Positions 51,185 through 63,152 of a stretch of 64,000 nucleotides of DNA are shown here, one piece after another (within the stretch, counting starts at the first letter, position 1; every line of letters begins with the position of its first letter). The notes under the pieces are model-generated. The model did not search any database and had not been told where the DNA came from. It saw nothing but the letters and a program-made list of their open reading frames with translations. The stretch is taken from the NCBI RefSeq assembly GCF_901709675.1, contig NC_051100.1:124001-188000 (forward strand), read 5' to 3'. The position numbers and the translations under genes are program-made. The stretch is from Syngnathus acus. Its lineage: Eukaryota; Chordata; Actinopteri; Syngnathiformes; Syngnathidae.

Positions 51185-52264
51185 GCATTATCACTCTGCA
51201 GACAATCAACTGTTCAATCGTTCTCGGAAATGCTATCAAATGATGAACTCCGTGTATCATTTTGCAGTAGGTAGCAGCTGTCATGGACTGCCTTTCATTT
51301 CTTTGCATCCAATCAGGTGTTAGGGATAGACTGTGGCGCATTTGTGATTCTTCAAGACAATCAATCAAACAACAATAAAATCATTCTATATTCATTGTCT
51401 TCAATGCTTGTCTTTATTAGCGTTGCAAGTGTGTCAGCAGCAGGCTCATACAAAAGTAGTCCTACTGAATGATTCGAATGAAGTCGTCATTCATCGCCGC
51501 TGGCCGGCCTGGTAAACAAGCTAGCGTTAGCCGTCTCGTTTGTATCCAACCTTCACGGTGCTATGGTGCCGAGCCAATTTGGTAGCGGTAGCAACGAGTA
51601 GCGGTCCACGGTATGCATCCCTACTATGCATGAAAGAAGAAGGAAAAAAGACATTGATCTCTGTTCTAACCCCCAACCCAACGCGGCACCGTTTTAATTG
51701 CAAAAGGTGCAGGCGAGCTCGGTAGGGAGGGAGGGAGGGACGAGCCGCCACTGTAGTGTAGTGACTATAGTCTACTTCCATGCCTTGTTGCCAAATCAAC
51801 TGACCTAAATATGCTTGTAGGTGTGAAAAACCTCAGTGATGTCCTTTTCATTTCAATTTTACAAGTGCTCTTTAATCAGGAAAATCCAAAGCTGATCCCC
51901 CCCCCCCAATCACAGAATTATTTTTGCTAGTTGGTAATTATGACACGTTTTATGCATGTTACGTCAACTTGCTGTGTAAAACCTTTACCATCTGCTCACA
52001 AATGGCTCTTTTCATTAAATCGCCTGTCCCATTTTTCGCTCGGCAATTTTCACATTTCAATCGTCTAAAACTTGTATTCGACAAACTCGCAAATATAAAC
52101 GTGATGCTGCATGAGACACACTATTCATTTCACACTTAAATGCCCAGAATACATTGCGTATAAAGAAAAGAAGTCTTTTCTTTTTTCCTCTCGCAAAAAC
52201 CCAGCCGACAAAATTGTTGACAAATCCGAGAACATCTAAGCAACTAAGAAAGATATCTTCTTTT

Positions 52265-52655
52265 TGTCACGGATCGGAATGGAGCAGCTTGGACCAGCTT
52301 GGTTTACTGAGGGAAAAGGTAGTTGGACGGGAGGATGAAGGGGAACAGACGGACAAACTAACAGAACGACCTGACGACAAAAGCAACAACAGGACTGACC
52401 GACAAAGACGCGAGACAAAAAGACAGCAACGACCCGACAGGGGAGGGGAGGGGAAGGGGAGGGGGGGGGGGGGGAGGGAGGCGAGGGGCAGACAGGACTT
52501 AAATACCAGACAGGTAACGAGAGGCAGGTGAGAATGATCACACTGATCATGGGCACACAGGAGGGGAGGGGAGGGGAGGGGAGGGGAGGGGCGACGCCAA
52601 CACAAACCATGGCAACCTAGACACATCATAAAGCAACCGGGGACGAGTCGTGACA
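52265..52655. mobile_element. TGTCA...TGACA element with CTTTT target duplication
   Basis: Begins TGTCACGGATCGG and ends GAGTCGTGACA. The same five bases, CTTTT, flank it on both sides (52260-52264 and 52656-52660). Internal GGGGA-type runs lie at 52440-52480 and 52560-52590. It has the same ends and general layout as the elements at 39751 and 60693 but little internal identity, so it is a related family. Confidence 0.65.
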
Positions 52656-53424
52656 CTTTTTTGTATTGGTGAAAATACAAACAGTCCATCTTTGCTTGCG
52701 ATAGATATTTTAAGTCATGGGGGAAAGGGCTCAAACTGCACTTAATAAATAGAGATGGCGTTGCAGATAAGGCTCACTTTCGAGTCTTTGTCGCTCTCAC
52801 AACACAGATAAAAATATATGAGTGATGACAGCCGCTCCCTCCCCTCCCCTCCCCTCCCGCTTATCTCTTCTCTCACTTTCACTTCTGTTTGTGCTCGCAT
52901 TATACTGCTCAACCACTAGAGGGAGTATGCTCACCGCCGTATGTGACTCAACAAGTTAGAGATGAGAAAATACTACTTCCTTTGTTCACCTTGCCGGTTT
53001 GCAAAAAAAAAGATTGTAGGATAACTTCCCCCCAACTCTGACAGTTTGTATTCTTAGACATGGCTTTTCCGTTACTATTAGGAAAAAAAGACAACCGCTT
53101 GAAAACATATCAAACTGAACTATTTCTTGATTGAGATTTGTAGCAAATCATTGACGCAATCTGCATGAAATGTATTACGGAAGAGAGTTGCTTTACGTGA
53201 TCTCCATCCACCGCTGTGTGCGTGTGTGCGTGCGTGTGCGCGCGCCTGTATGCGCGCGTGTGTGCGCGCGCATAATGCTCTGTCTCAATCTGTCAGGCAG
53301 TGTGACACTGAAATCGATCTTGTGGTGGGCAGGAGAAAGGAAATGAAAAGAGCGGACAGTCATTAAAGCCCTTGGTGTAAGTTAGCTGTTGTGTCTTTCT
53401 GTTTAGATGAATGGATTTGAGTCT

Positions 53425-53427
<3 letters not shown>

Positions 53428-53459
<32 letters not shown>

Positions 53460-53480
53460 CCACGCAGGCAGGCAGCCACG

Positions 53481-53527
<47 letters not shown>

Positions 53528-53560
53528 CCAGGCAGGCAGCCACGCAGGCAGGCAGCCACG

Positions 53561-53591
<31 letters not shown>

Positions 53592-53633
53592 CCAGGCAGG
53601 CAGGCAGGCAGGCAGCCAGGCAGCCAGGCAGGC
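53428..53633. repeat. (GGCA)n array with CAGC/CACG interruptions
   Basis: About 50 tetranucleotide units with regularly placed GCCACGCA interruptions, suggesting duplicated blocks. Confidence 0.95.
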
Positions 53634-55071
53634 GGTGGCTTTTGTGCCTATACGTATGTTATTGTGCTTAACCTCTATTTTATATGTGGTCACACCATTA
53701 GGTGTATTGTTTAGTGTGATTACAGTATAATATCAAAGCAAACGCTGCATCAACATTTCTGACAATAATAGATTAGATCTTGGATTGACACGGTCAACAC
53801 TCATTCATTTTGTTCGTGTACTTTACAATACAATTACAATATAGAGTAAAGGGAAATGTGCTTTCGGCAGTTTGCAAACATATTTTATTAAGGCGGCGCT
53901 AGACTTATAATCATATCAACATAATTTTCAGTGGTAGTGTACTCGTGTGGTCACATAATAAGTGGAAAGGAATGTGCAGGCTACATGAACTTGTTTTCTA
54001 CAAAGTATTGTGGAACAGGATGTCCAGACAGGGAGGACATCTCAAGGCCGGTGAGGAACGCGAATAACAACTCGTCTTGGTGGTCCAGACACCTGCGCTG
54101 AGCAGCGGAAAACACCTAAACGAGGAGGAGATGACCATCGACCAATCGCCGCACAATATTTTGCATGCTTGAATATTCATATTGTGTTTCTTTAAAACTG
54201 GGCAACCCGGAAGAATGTGTTGTCTCTTGATGGTCACAAGAACACACGAGCTTTAGTGTGTGAGGGACCCGGGGGACCCAGGCGCCTGCCTGTATTAGCT
54301 TGCTTTGTCAGGATTAAACAATTGGTAAATTCGGCCTAATTGACAAATCTACTGGTCTTCTCTTTGACAGAACGAACTCGCAAAATTGTTAGGTGTACCA
54401 GTGTGTGGATTAGGACATAACGATTCATGTGTTAAGTGTTGATCGCAATTTGGAGTCAGATCAATAACTAAAATCCGTAGCTTAACAAGAGTAAAACTGG
54501 ATCAGATGTTTTCATATTTGATCTTAGTTCTCGACAGTAGGCTATGCTATTTGGATTGTCAAAATATTAGCCACAGCTCTCAGTATGATGATGGAAAACC
54601 GTTGTCCAGTACCACTTCACTGCATTGTGCGTACTGTATACAGGGTAGTGAATACCACACTGACAGTCAAGCAAAACAAATAGCATTGTTGTATTGGCAA
54701 AAGCAGAATTTCTTGATAGAGCTACTTTTTGCGAGTGGACACTCATTACAATGTGCAAGTGTTCCTCAGTCTTGAAGTGCCTGCAGATCATGTGCTCAGA
54801 AAATACGTATATTAGAACCTAATACAATAAATGACATCAGACAATGTTGAATTATTTAGTTGCCGTCTCCATTGAGTTCATATTACAATAGAATAGAATA
54901 GAATAGAATAGAATAGAATAGAATAGAATAGTAGGCCACTCACTCATTGGAGTGGTTCACTCACCTCAATTCTGTACAGGCACGGTGGTTTCAGTTCATA
55001 CTCAGTGTGAGTGTGATTGGTTGTTTGTCTCAACAGTATAGTGTCTGCAAGGCTCAAATTATTTATAGTAC

Positions 55072-55335
55072 AGTCACCCCCTGTTTTTTCGCGGGAGATG
55101 CGTTCCAGAACCACCCGCGGAAAACGAAAATCCGCCAAGTAGAAACGGTATATGCATTCGTGTGTTTCTTGTTGGCCGCTAGAGGGCGTGGGTGTATTGC
55201 AAGTCAATTAGAAGAGTGCTTTTTCTTGAATCAAACAATGCAAAATGTCCATCCACCTTTAGAAATAGCACACTACACTAACCCGGCCGGGGCGGAGCGG
55301 GGCGGGGGACATCATGCATAGCCAAACCAAAGTGA
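55072..55335 (+). mobile_element. Tigger/pogo-like MITE fragment
   Basis: TA followed by CAGTCACCCCCTG, TTTTTTCGCGGG, GATGCGTTCCAGAACCACCC and AAAATCCGCCAAGTAG. This is the layout of a Tigger/pogo terminal repeat (CAGTNNCCCC, cgcGG, TTCCAGACCACC). The right end is not clear. The downstream half (GTTGGCCGCTAGAGGGCGTG ... CATAGCCAAACCAAAGTGAG) recurs at 59684-59850. Confidence 0.5.
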
Positions 55336-55414
55336 GTACATTTAAAATGACTGCGATGGAAGGCCAGACATACCAACACCACAACACACTATTCAGTTCT
55401 GTTATATTGAGGAA

Positions 55415-55417
<3 letters not shown>

Positions 55418-55498
<81 letters not shown>

Positions 55499-55525
55499 GC
55501 ACGTGCGCGTGTGTTTGTGTGTGTG
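55418..55525. repeat. (GT)n microsatellite, about 37 copies plus GT/GC tail
   Basis: A pure GT run to 55492 followed by GCGTGTGCACGTGCGCGT interruptions. Confidence 0.95.
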
Positions 55526-56138
55526 TCCGGCTTTGAGAGGGTAATCCATCTCCATCACTTAAATGATTATCCCCATTAATCTGCTGTAAACTAATAAAGT
55601 AAACAACATTCCCACCTCCCATCTCTCGTCCTCTGTGGGTGCAGGATCATTAAGTCTTTAGTACATTAATTTGTCTTCATGTTCCTCCAGCATGGCTGTC
55701 ACTCGGGGCTACGGTCCCCCAGAGGCCCTGTTTAGTGGCTCTCCCTCTTTTGGAGAAAAAGGTGAGGGGGTTGTGAGGATGAAGTGTGGAGAGAGGGAGG
55801 ACATGTAGCGTGTGAGAAAGCATGTCACTGCATTGAGGTGATGAGCTCAGTGGATTTAATTTTGAGTCTGGGACTCAGATGGCCCTGGCGGTCGGCACGG
55901 TAATTTGCCTGATCAGGTTAGCGAGTCGGTGGCGCCGGTGATCAATCATCCAGATTGTCACGGCGACTGGGGGGCGCTTGGCGTGGAGCCGTTTGTAATT
56001 GCTGTTAGATTGATGCGTCAATGTTTGCCTCGCTTGTTGAGTGAAAGTTTAGACCAGGTCATTGTAAAATGACAGTGGTTAGGCGCATGTGCGGGTTCTC
56101 TGCTGACATGGAGACGCTGACAGGGCTTGCGTACACCT

Positions 56139-56140
56139 GG

Positions 56141-56235
<95 letters not shown>

Positions 56236-56335
56236 CCAGGCAGCCAGGCAGCCAGGCAGCCAGGCAGCCAGGCAGGCAGGCAGGCAGGCAGGCAGGCTAG
56301 CAGGCAGGCAGGCTAGCAGGGTAGCAGGCTGGCTG
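56139..56335. repeat. (GGCA)n array with CAGC and CTAG interruptions
   Basis: About 48 units: a pure block of GGCA, then alternating GGCA/GCCA, then blocks with CTAGCAGG. Confidence 0.95.
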
Positions 56336-58667
56336 AGAGGACCAATACCTAAGTTAGAACTGCATTGAATGAAATTGTCCTTTCCAGTTCAACAAGCATA
56401 CCATTTTTTTTACCTGTGCTTTTGAAAGTCATTTTAAAAGTCTGCAATTGTAGTTTTGTTTTCTGTTAACAAATTGTATTTTTTCCTTAGAGATGAAATT
56501 ATCCATCTGATAATTATCGGCCCGATAATATTAAATCGGCCAATATGGAAAGCCGCATGAACCGCACTAATGTTGTCTGGTTACTTTCATTTTAAGAGTC
56601 GGAGTCTCTAGTGCATTGGCGCCGCCAAGTGCGACATAAAAAGTCAACAGCGAGACAACTGTCTTTGCGGCGCTTCCCGGAGCGCTTCATTTGAAGGAGG
56701 GAGGGCTCTCGGCTGGGCCCAAATCTCACCATATGGCAAATGCCCCCCCCCCCCAAAAAAAAGAATGAGAGAATGTACATTTCAGCCCGTGGTCCCGTTC
56801 ACTTAAATGAGAGCTGCGGCCTGCTGGAGAGTGACGACGCCCCGTGAATTTTCCTTCTTCAATGTACTTTGAGCTTAGAATTGTGTGGATCAAGACGGCG
56901 GAGGAGATGGCGGCGCGCCATCAGTGGCAAATTGTTGTTGGCTCTGACAGCTGAAGACAATGTAAACAAAAGCAGCACACCCCCTTCAAGATAGCTGAGC
57001 ATGCAGCACGTCTTCCGTTAGGCCATTCCGTGTCTGCTTATCACGGCGGCTCCGATGCCTCTCATTTCCACATATAAAAGCCAGACACAGTGCGGAGTGT
57101 ATTTTCCAGGTCAAGTTTGGGGTTAGGGTGCTTCTGCAGCTTCCTGGAGCTGCTCGGAAGCTCTTTACTGCTTGTCTGTCACAGTTACACTTATTTATGA
57201 CATGGAAAGCAAAGTTCACACACACAGTTAACAGTAACTCGACTTTAGGTAGTCAATGAAAGCTACGAGTATGAGCTTGTTGAAGACTGAGCTAGACTTG
57301 CTCCAACGCAGCGATGACATCTGGACAGCATTAAGGTCATATTGGATTGGACATGAGCGATGTGGTGAAAAGAAATGAATGCAACATTTTGAGTGAAAAC
57401 ATTTTCATATTGCTTGGGGGGAATATCATGCCTCTACTCGCACTTTGCAGTCGTAGCGACTTGTGCTACTACCTCTTGGCTTTTGCTGTGTCTCCGATCC
57501 TAGCTGGCCGGCATGTGATCTGCTTGTTGTTAGTCGGTCGGGACAGTCCATTAAGACAATTAGAGCGGACCTTTGACCTCTTAGAAATGAGAGAAAACAA
57601 AAAGACACGCTTCTTGACTGAACTCTCACCTTTTAATCTGTTGTTGTGTTTCCAGGTTGAACACACTGCTCACGTCATTGCCGTATACGACATCTCAAAT
57701 ATAGATAGATAGATGTTTTTTGGGAGGATGAAATCAATATGCCTTTGTTCCAAGAATAAATCAGATGTGTGTCACGGATGCTAAAAGGGGGGTTAGGGTT
57801 AGTGGGGGGGGGACACACGCACACGTCTTTAAACGCTTGAGCAGAGAGCCTTCTCGCCGCACGGCCGGGCCGGCCGGCCAGCCCACGAGGCCCGCTGGAC
57901 CACGAGGCAGCGAGCCAAAGTGGGGCCAAAACGCAATGATGAAGTCATTGAACATACTGGGACTCATGGTACGGAAAATGTCAGTCATTCTTTCGGCGTG
58001 AGCATGAGAAGAACTCTGAAAAGCCGACCGAGCCAAAGAAAAGGCAACCATGGTACAATTATGTGGAAGAGTACAGCATGTTTCGGCACACGGGCGCAAA
58101 CATGAATCCCGGGGGCCGCGCAGGCACCGGGTGCCAGCCAGTCTACGTCTGTGTGTGCGTATATAAAAAACGAATGTATATCTTTTTAGGTGTATATACG
58201 TATCTATATACATTCCCTTTGATGAAGGAAGTTTCAGTTTTGAAAAATGGAGCCTAAACATAAAATTCCCCAAGGACCATCACAGTTTCGAAATGTTACA
58301 AATGAGTCCATTTTGAATCACTGTTAAGATCAATCCGAGTCCAAAGGGAAATAGGTGATCGGCTTTTTTCTTTCTGGCGGTGAGCCCGAAGAATCCTCAG
58401 CCAAAACATCCGTAAGCGTTCAGCCGAGCCGCGAAGCCTGGGGACAGGACGACGGCAGGACCGGAGGAGGGGAGGGGTGACAGCACTTGTGCTCCGCTGA
58501 CAGAGGCTCAAGCATTTCATCAGACACAGCCCACCTGCTTGTGTGTGAGGGGAGTCAGTTCCTTCCAATTTACAGAAACTAAAGCCAATCAATCCAAGCT
58601 CGCTGCGTCAAGTCCAAACTTGCATGCGCAGTGGCTCTGTAACGACTGACTTGTGTTTGGCCTTGTC

Positions 58668-58745
58668 AGGGGCAGCCAGGGGCAGCCAGGGGCAGCCAAG
58701 GGGCAGCCAAGGGGCAGCCAAGGGGCAGCCAGGGGCAGACAGGAG
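58668..58745. repeat. GGGGCAGCCA(A) minisatellite
   Basis: About seven 10-12 bp units, ending in CAGGAGCAGACAGG variants. Confidence 0.88.
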
Positions 58746-59584
58746 CAGACAGGGGCTACAGTATCAAAGCTCTGTCCGTTCATTTGTTGTGTCTTGCTCT
58801 CGCCACTAATAGCACACGTCGCTTCCATTCGTTGACGCACAGCCAAGCGACTTGTGAGCACCGTTGACAGACCGAGTGGCGATAATGACATCTTATTGGT
58901 TTGGACGCAACAAGGAACAAATTGAAGTGCGATGAATGGACTGGTGATGTGCTATTTGAAATGGTCAAGTTTCAGTTGACCTCACAGAAACATTTGACTA
59001 CACAGCAGCGACTCAATTGTATTTTTCGATCAAGTTCACTATTGGTGCACTTGACTGGCTGCCTGCCTGCCAAACGTTCTCCATGCATCATTCTGCAAGT
59101 TTTTGCGTCATTTGACATGAAAGAGCGCTATTTTCCAACCTTTGTTGCGGTCGGTCCCATGACAGCGCAGCCACCGTCCGATCGCAGCGACAGCTTGTAT
59201 GTATGTATGTATGTACGTGGAAAGAAGCTCTCTCCTGTTTACCATGTCTACAATGAATGCGTCATTGATGAAATAGAATGTAAACACTCAATGTCATTCA
59301 TGATTGACATGGATTTATTTGATATGGATTGATCGTTGTAATGTGCAAATCCTTGAACTAAGACGTTTCACTCTCAGCAATTGAAGTGCTCCAAGAGGTT
59401 CCAAATGTTGGAATTGCACTTTGCCTTAATGGAAAGTGTAGTGAGTTGCTGACAGAGCTGGCGCCAGAGATTTGGAGGTCAAGAGTCAAGGACTCTGCAG
59501 GTAGAAGCCAGCACACTGCTTCAGCAAGGGAGGAAAAACGCAACAACACAGAGCTTGGATTCAAACAGCAGGGAGTTAGTCTGC

Positions 59585-59850
59585 TGAAGATGCGTTCCAG
59601 AAATAAACGAAGGTCAGTAAAGTACAAACCATATATGTCTGATTTGGAAATTGAAAGGCCATTGTATTGAAACATTGTTTCTCTTGTTGGCCGCTAGAAG
59701 GCATGGGTGTGCTTTTCCTTGCAAAGCATTGCAAAGGGTCCAGCGTCAGAATGACCTGACCTGACCTGACCACACCACACCACACTACACTAACCCGCTC
59801 TGCCAGGGCGGGCGGCGGGGGACATTGTGCACAGCCAAACCAAAGTGAGT
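59585..59850. mobile_element. Second copy of the 55072-type repeat (diverged)
   Basis: Shares GATGCGTTCCAGAA, TTGTTGGCCGCTAGA-GGC, CACTACACTAACCCG and CACAGCCAAACCAAAGTGAG in the same order with the element at 55072-55335. Its internal part differs. Confidence 0.55.
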
Positions 59851-60079
59851 GAGAGTTGCGCACAAATTTCCCTCCCTCCCGTTGCATTGTGGTCCAGTAC
59901 ACAATATAGTAAAAACTTTTGAAGCCCCCCCCCCCCAATACGTTTACGCGACATAAACCTTTATTACAAAGCATTCCTTAATGATATCCATGAAAACCCA
60001 AAAGATTCATGAGTGCACAATCAGAAGATGTGCCATTGCCCAATCCACCACACATGTATCATTGAGCCATGTAGTACAC

Positions 60080-60690
60080 ACGTTGCACTTTGCGTGGGTC
60101 TAATGAGGCTCCAGTCGTTTGAATGAATGCTTTTGCAAGTACCCTCCCTTATCTTCATGATGGTCTGTTAGCATTAAAATTTGATGCTAGTCACTTGACC
60201 AATGAGGACCATTTAAAAGTGATGAAATATTCACAACCTAATGCCCTGTGTGGAGTAATTAAGTCCCAGTGGCTGTGAGCCGCAGAAAAGATCAATGGGT
60301 CGGTCACTTTATTTTTCAGGTAGTTGCTGCTTGAATTCAGTTATCGGCACCTCTCCAAATGGGAAATAATACGTACTTTGGTTTCTATCAAGTGCCATCC
60401 TTTGTATTCCAATGAATACGTATCCATTGTATCCAAAGGCGCAATTCATCATTGCATGGAGTGCACATGAATATTAATGGCAGATTTAGTCATGTAAGAG
60501 TCGCTTGGTTTTCGGGCTGCAATGAAACATTCCAGCATCCTACACAGCCTCAGTAACAAATAAAAAGCATAGCAGTGTTCATATCAATTGCATCCCTCTG
60601 AACATGAATTATTCATAGAACCTGCTCCATGAAATAAATCATCCATCTCACAAACATCACTCATTTTGCAGGGAGTCATTTTGTTGCATT
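60080..60690. promoter_or_regulatory. Large candidate enhancer 2.5 kb upstream of tlx1
   Basis: About 600 bp with no simple repeats in an otherwise repeat-dense region. AT-rich and dense in homeodomain/POU/SOX-like words: TTAGCATTAAAATT, GGAGTAATTAAGTCCC, GCATTCATATTAATGGC-like ATGAATATTAATGG, TTATTCATAG, AATGAAACATTCC, ATCAATGGG. This composition is typical of vertebrate developmental conserved noncoding elements. Inferred, not demonstrated; tlx1 is the nearest gene in the window. Confidence 0.45.
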
Positions 60691-60692
60691 TG

Positions 60693-62165
60693 TGTCAGAC
60701 TTGGATCAGGGAGAGGACTCGGATGCAGAGTGCCAACAAAAGGTGTTTACTCTAACAGGCTGGAGACAGCAGAAAAAAACAAAAGCGCCTCAAAAGGAGG
60801 GAAAACAAGGCTGGAGACAGCAACAACCAAAAGCGCCTCAAAATGAGGGTCAAAAAGGCTGGAGACAGCAACAACCAAAAGCGCCTCAAAAGGAGGGAAA
60901 ACAAGGCTGGAGACAGCAACAACCAAAAGCGCCTCAAAAGGAGGGAAAACAAGGCTGGAGACAGCAACAACCAAAAGCGCCTCAAAACGAGGGAAAACAA
61001 GGCTGGAGACAGCAACAACCAAAAGCGCCTCAAAACGAGGGAAAACAAGGCTGGAGACAGCAACAACCAAAAGCGCCTCAAAAGGAGGGAAAACAAGGCT
61101 GGAGACAGCAACAACCAAAAGCGCCTCAAAAGGAGGGAAAACAAGGCTGGAGACAGCAACAACCAAAAGCGCCTCAAAAGGAGGGAAAACAAGGCTGGAG
61201 ACAGCAACAACCAAAAGCGCCTCAAAACGAGGGAAAACAAGGCTGGAGACAGCAACAACCAAAAGCGCCTCAAAACGAGGGAAAACAAGGCTGGAGACAG
61301 CAACAACCAAAAGCGCCTCAAAAGGAGGGAAAACAAGGCTGGAGACAGCAACAACCAAAAGCGCCTCAAAAGGAGGGAAAACAAGGCTGGAGACAGCAAC
61401 AACCAAAAGCGCCTCAAAAGGAGGGAAAACAAGGCTGGAGACAGCAACAACCAAAAGCGCCTCAAAAGGAGGGAAAACAAGGCTGGAGACAGCAACAACC
61501 AAAAGCGCCTCAAAACGAGGGAAAACAAGGCTGGAGACAGCAACAACCAAAAGCGCCTCAAAACGAGGGAAAACAAGGCTGGAGACAGCAACAACCAAAA
61601 GCGCCTCAAAACGAGGGAAAACAAGGCTGGAGACAGCAACAACCAAAAGCGCCTCAAAACGAGGGAAAACAAGGCTGGAGACAGCAACAACCAAAAGCGC
61701 CTCAAAACGAGGGAAAACAAGGCTGGAGACAGCAACAACCAAAAGCGCCTCAAAACGAGGGAAATACGGTGGCAAAAAACATCACTAAAAAAAAAAACCC
61801 ACAGAGCTCAGGCTTGACAAAAAAGGTCTCTTCTAAACTAGGATCTCTAAGGGGATATCTGTTACTCATGCGATCGCTAGTGTTCAAGACGGGACCAGAC
61901 GCACTGGCACAAGACAAGGGGAAGACGCTGGCTATATACACACACAGAAGGGGGAGGGCACAGGTGCAGACAATTAGGACCAAGTTCCCCGACCAACCAC
62001 ACAGGTGCACACAATTGGGATCAGGGAAGTCAAGTAGCCTGACGCACAGAGGAAGGAGCCACCAACTGAAACGAGAGGAGAGTTAGTTACCAAAACAAAA
62101 CAGGAAGTGACAGTACGACGAACAGGACAAGACAAAAACAACTCACAAAACACGACAGCATGACA
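60693..62165. mobile_element. TGTCA...TGACA element with an expanded internal minisatellite
   Basis: Starts TGTCAGACTTGG and ends CAGCATGACA; ATTTG flanks both sides (60688-60692 and 62166-62170). The left part (GAGAGGACTCGGATGCAGAG, TGCCAACAAAAGGTGTTTA) and right part (GACGGGACCAGACGCACTGG, CACAGGTGCACACAATTGGG, AACAGGAAGTGACAG) match the element at 39751-40400. No coding capacity; the 464-codon frame through it is an artefact of a repeat unit divisible by three. Confidence 0.8.
60758..61765. repeat. 48-bp minisatellite, 21 copies
   Basis: Unit contains GGCTGGAGACAGCAACAACC, AAAAGCGCCTCAAAA, [C/G]GAGGGAAAACAA. The units are almost identical. One diagnostic base splits them into a G form (AAGGAGGG) and a C form (AACGAGGG). 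Read as protein codes, the order is K N KK NN KKK NN KKKK NNNNNN. One unit (60845 region) has GGGTCAAAAAGG. Confidence 0.97.
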
Positions 62166-62309
62166 ATTTGTCCATGATTTCAGTATCAGCTTTGAAAAAG
62201 AAGAAAACAAGAGGGAGGCGAGTCGATTTTGAGCTTAGTAATAAGGAACTTGAAAACATGAACCACATCTACATCTCGTTGTTGCAAATGAATCTGTCCA
62301 AATTGTTGT

Positions 62310-62337
62310 CTTTTTTTTTTTTTTTTTTTTTTTGGGG

Positions 62338-62408
<71 letters not shown>
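62310..62408. repeat. T-run then (GAT)n trinucleotide, about 23 copies
   Basis: About 24 T, GGGG, then a pure TGA/GAT run. Gives polyD, polyM-free I and H frames with no gene-like flanks. Confidence 0.95.
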
Positions 62409-63152
62409 TGCCGTCTGGTCATGATAAAATGGGTTCATTTCCAGCTTAGTGTTTGTGAGTATGAATGAATGGTTGTCTATATTGATACGTATGGGCCCTG
62501 TAATGAAGTGGCTTTAATTGGCCTGCCTAAAGACGTCAGCTGGGATATATCGGCGTCGTCTTAATTCCTGAAAAGGATAAGCCATTTCGAAAACGCTACT
62601 TGCATTCCAAGACATTCATGCTTCCAAAAGCTCAGTTGTTTTGATTTGTGCCTTAACGTTGAGAGACCATTAGGCATGTGAAGTTTTCCTAGAAGTGTGC
62701 ACGATTGCCTGGCGACCAGTCCCGAGTGCGCCCTGTCTCAGTTGGAATGGGCTGACATGCCTGGAAAATATTGCCTTTGAATGGAATTGTGCTCTTTTAT
62801 TTTCCTACAAATGTCATGTGTTTTGCATGCTTGCTAAATGCCCGAGTGTTGCTTGTACTTTTGAAAGAGGCGATTTTTTGCAATGAATTGATGCCTTTTG
62901 GGGAGAGGATGAGGCGCAGGAAGGCGGGGGCGACTTTCAGTGGGGATGCAGAAGCCTGCCTTGTCTGCATGGATGTTGCGCACATGCACGTGCACTCGCA
63001 AGCGCCCGCCCGCCCGCCCGCCCGCTCTCACTTGATAACGGCCAGAGCGGCAAGGCCTGGGCTCACTGTTGGAGTTAACGCGTGCGTGTCCACTGCGCCA
63101 GCCAGCCAGCCAGCCCGACCGCCCGCCCGCCGCCGATGCGTGGAGGCCGGCC
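62409..63152 (+). promoter_or_regulatory. tlx1 5' region
   Basis: GC content rises towards the gene. From 62890 on it contains CpG-rich tracts, (CGCC)n 63005-63022 and (CAGC)n 63100-63115, ending at the tlx1 ATG. This is probably the 5' UTR/promoter; the transcription start was not located and no TATA box is obvious. Confidence 0.45.

Larger units (their letters stand above)
50001..51242. repeat. Right arm of the lectin inverted duplication
   Basis: Inverted partner of 47055-48309. Begins AGGCTTGTTCATCATCAAAT, identical in the other arm. Confidence 0.9.
51243..63152. other. Gene-free interval between lectin 2 and tlx1
   Basis: About 12 kb with no recognisable exon. Contents, left to right: G-rich and C-rich runs (51732-51742, 51898-51907), a mobile element 52265-52655, GT/GC dinucleotides 53217-53272, (GGCA)n 53428-53633, (AGAAT)n 54890-54930, a pogo-like element 55072-55335, (GT)n 55418-55492, (GGCA)n 56139-56335, low-repeat blocks near 55830-56000 and 56810-56990, the GGGGCAGCCA repeat 58668-58745, a second pogo-like-element relative 59585-59850, an enhancer-like block 60080-60690, the minisatellite-bearing element 60693-62165, and (GAT)n 62338-62408. 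Confidence 0.7.

Noticed and set aside
52154-52734. 125-155 codon frames with Pro/Ser- or Arg/Gly-rich sequence
   Set aside because: They lie in a TGTCA...TGACA mobile element and its GGGGA runs, with no conserved domain.
60758-61765. Regular repeats resembling a CRISPR array
   Set aside because: Units are contiguous 48-mers without variable spacers, in vertebrate DNA, inside a mobile element.
60692-62086. A 464-codon open frame on + and 333-342-codon frames on -, all repetitive
   Set aside because: The 48-bp unit is divisible by three, so any stop-free phase stays open. Several overlapping phases are open at once, and the region is a mobile element with clear ends.
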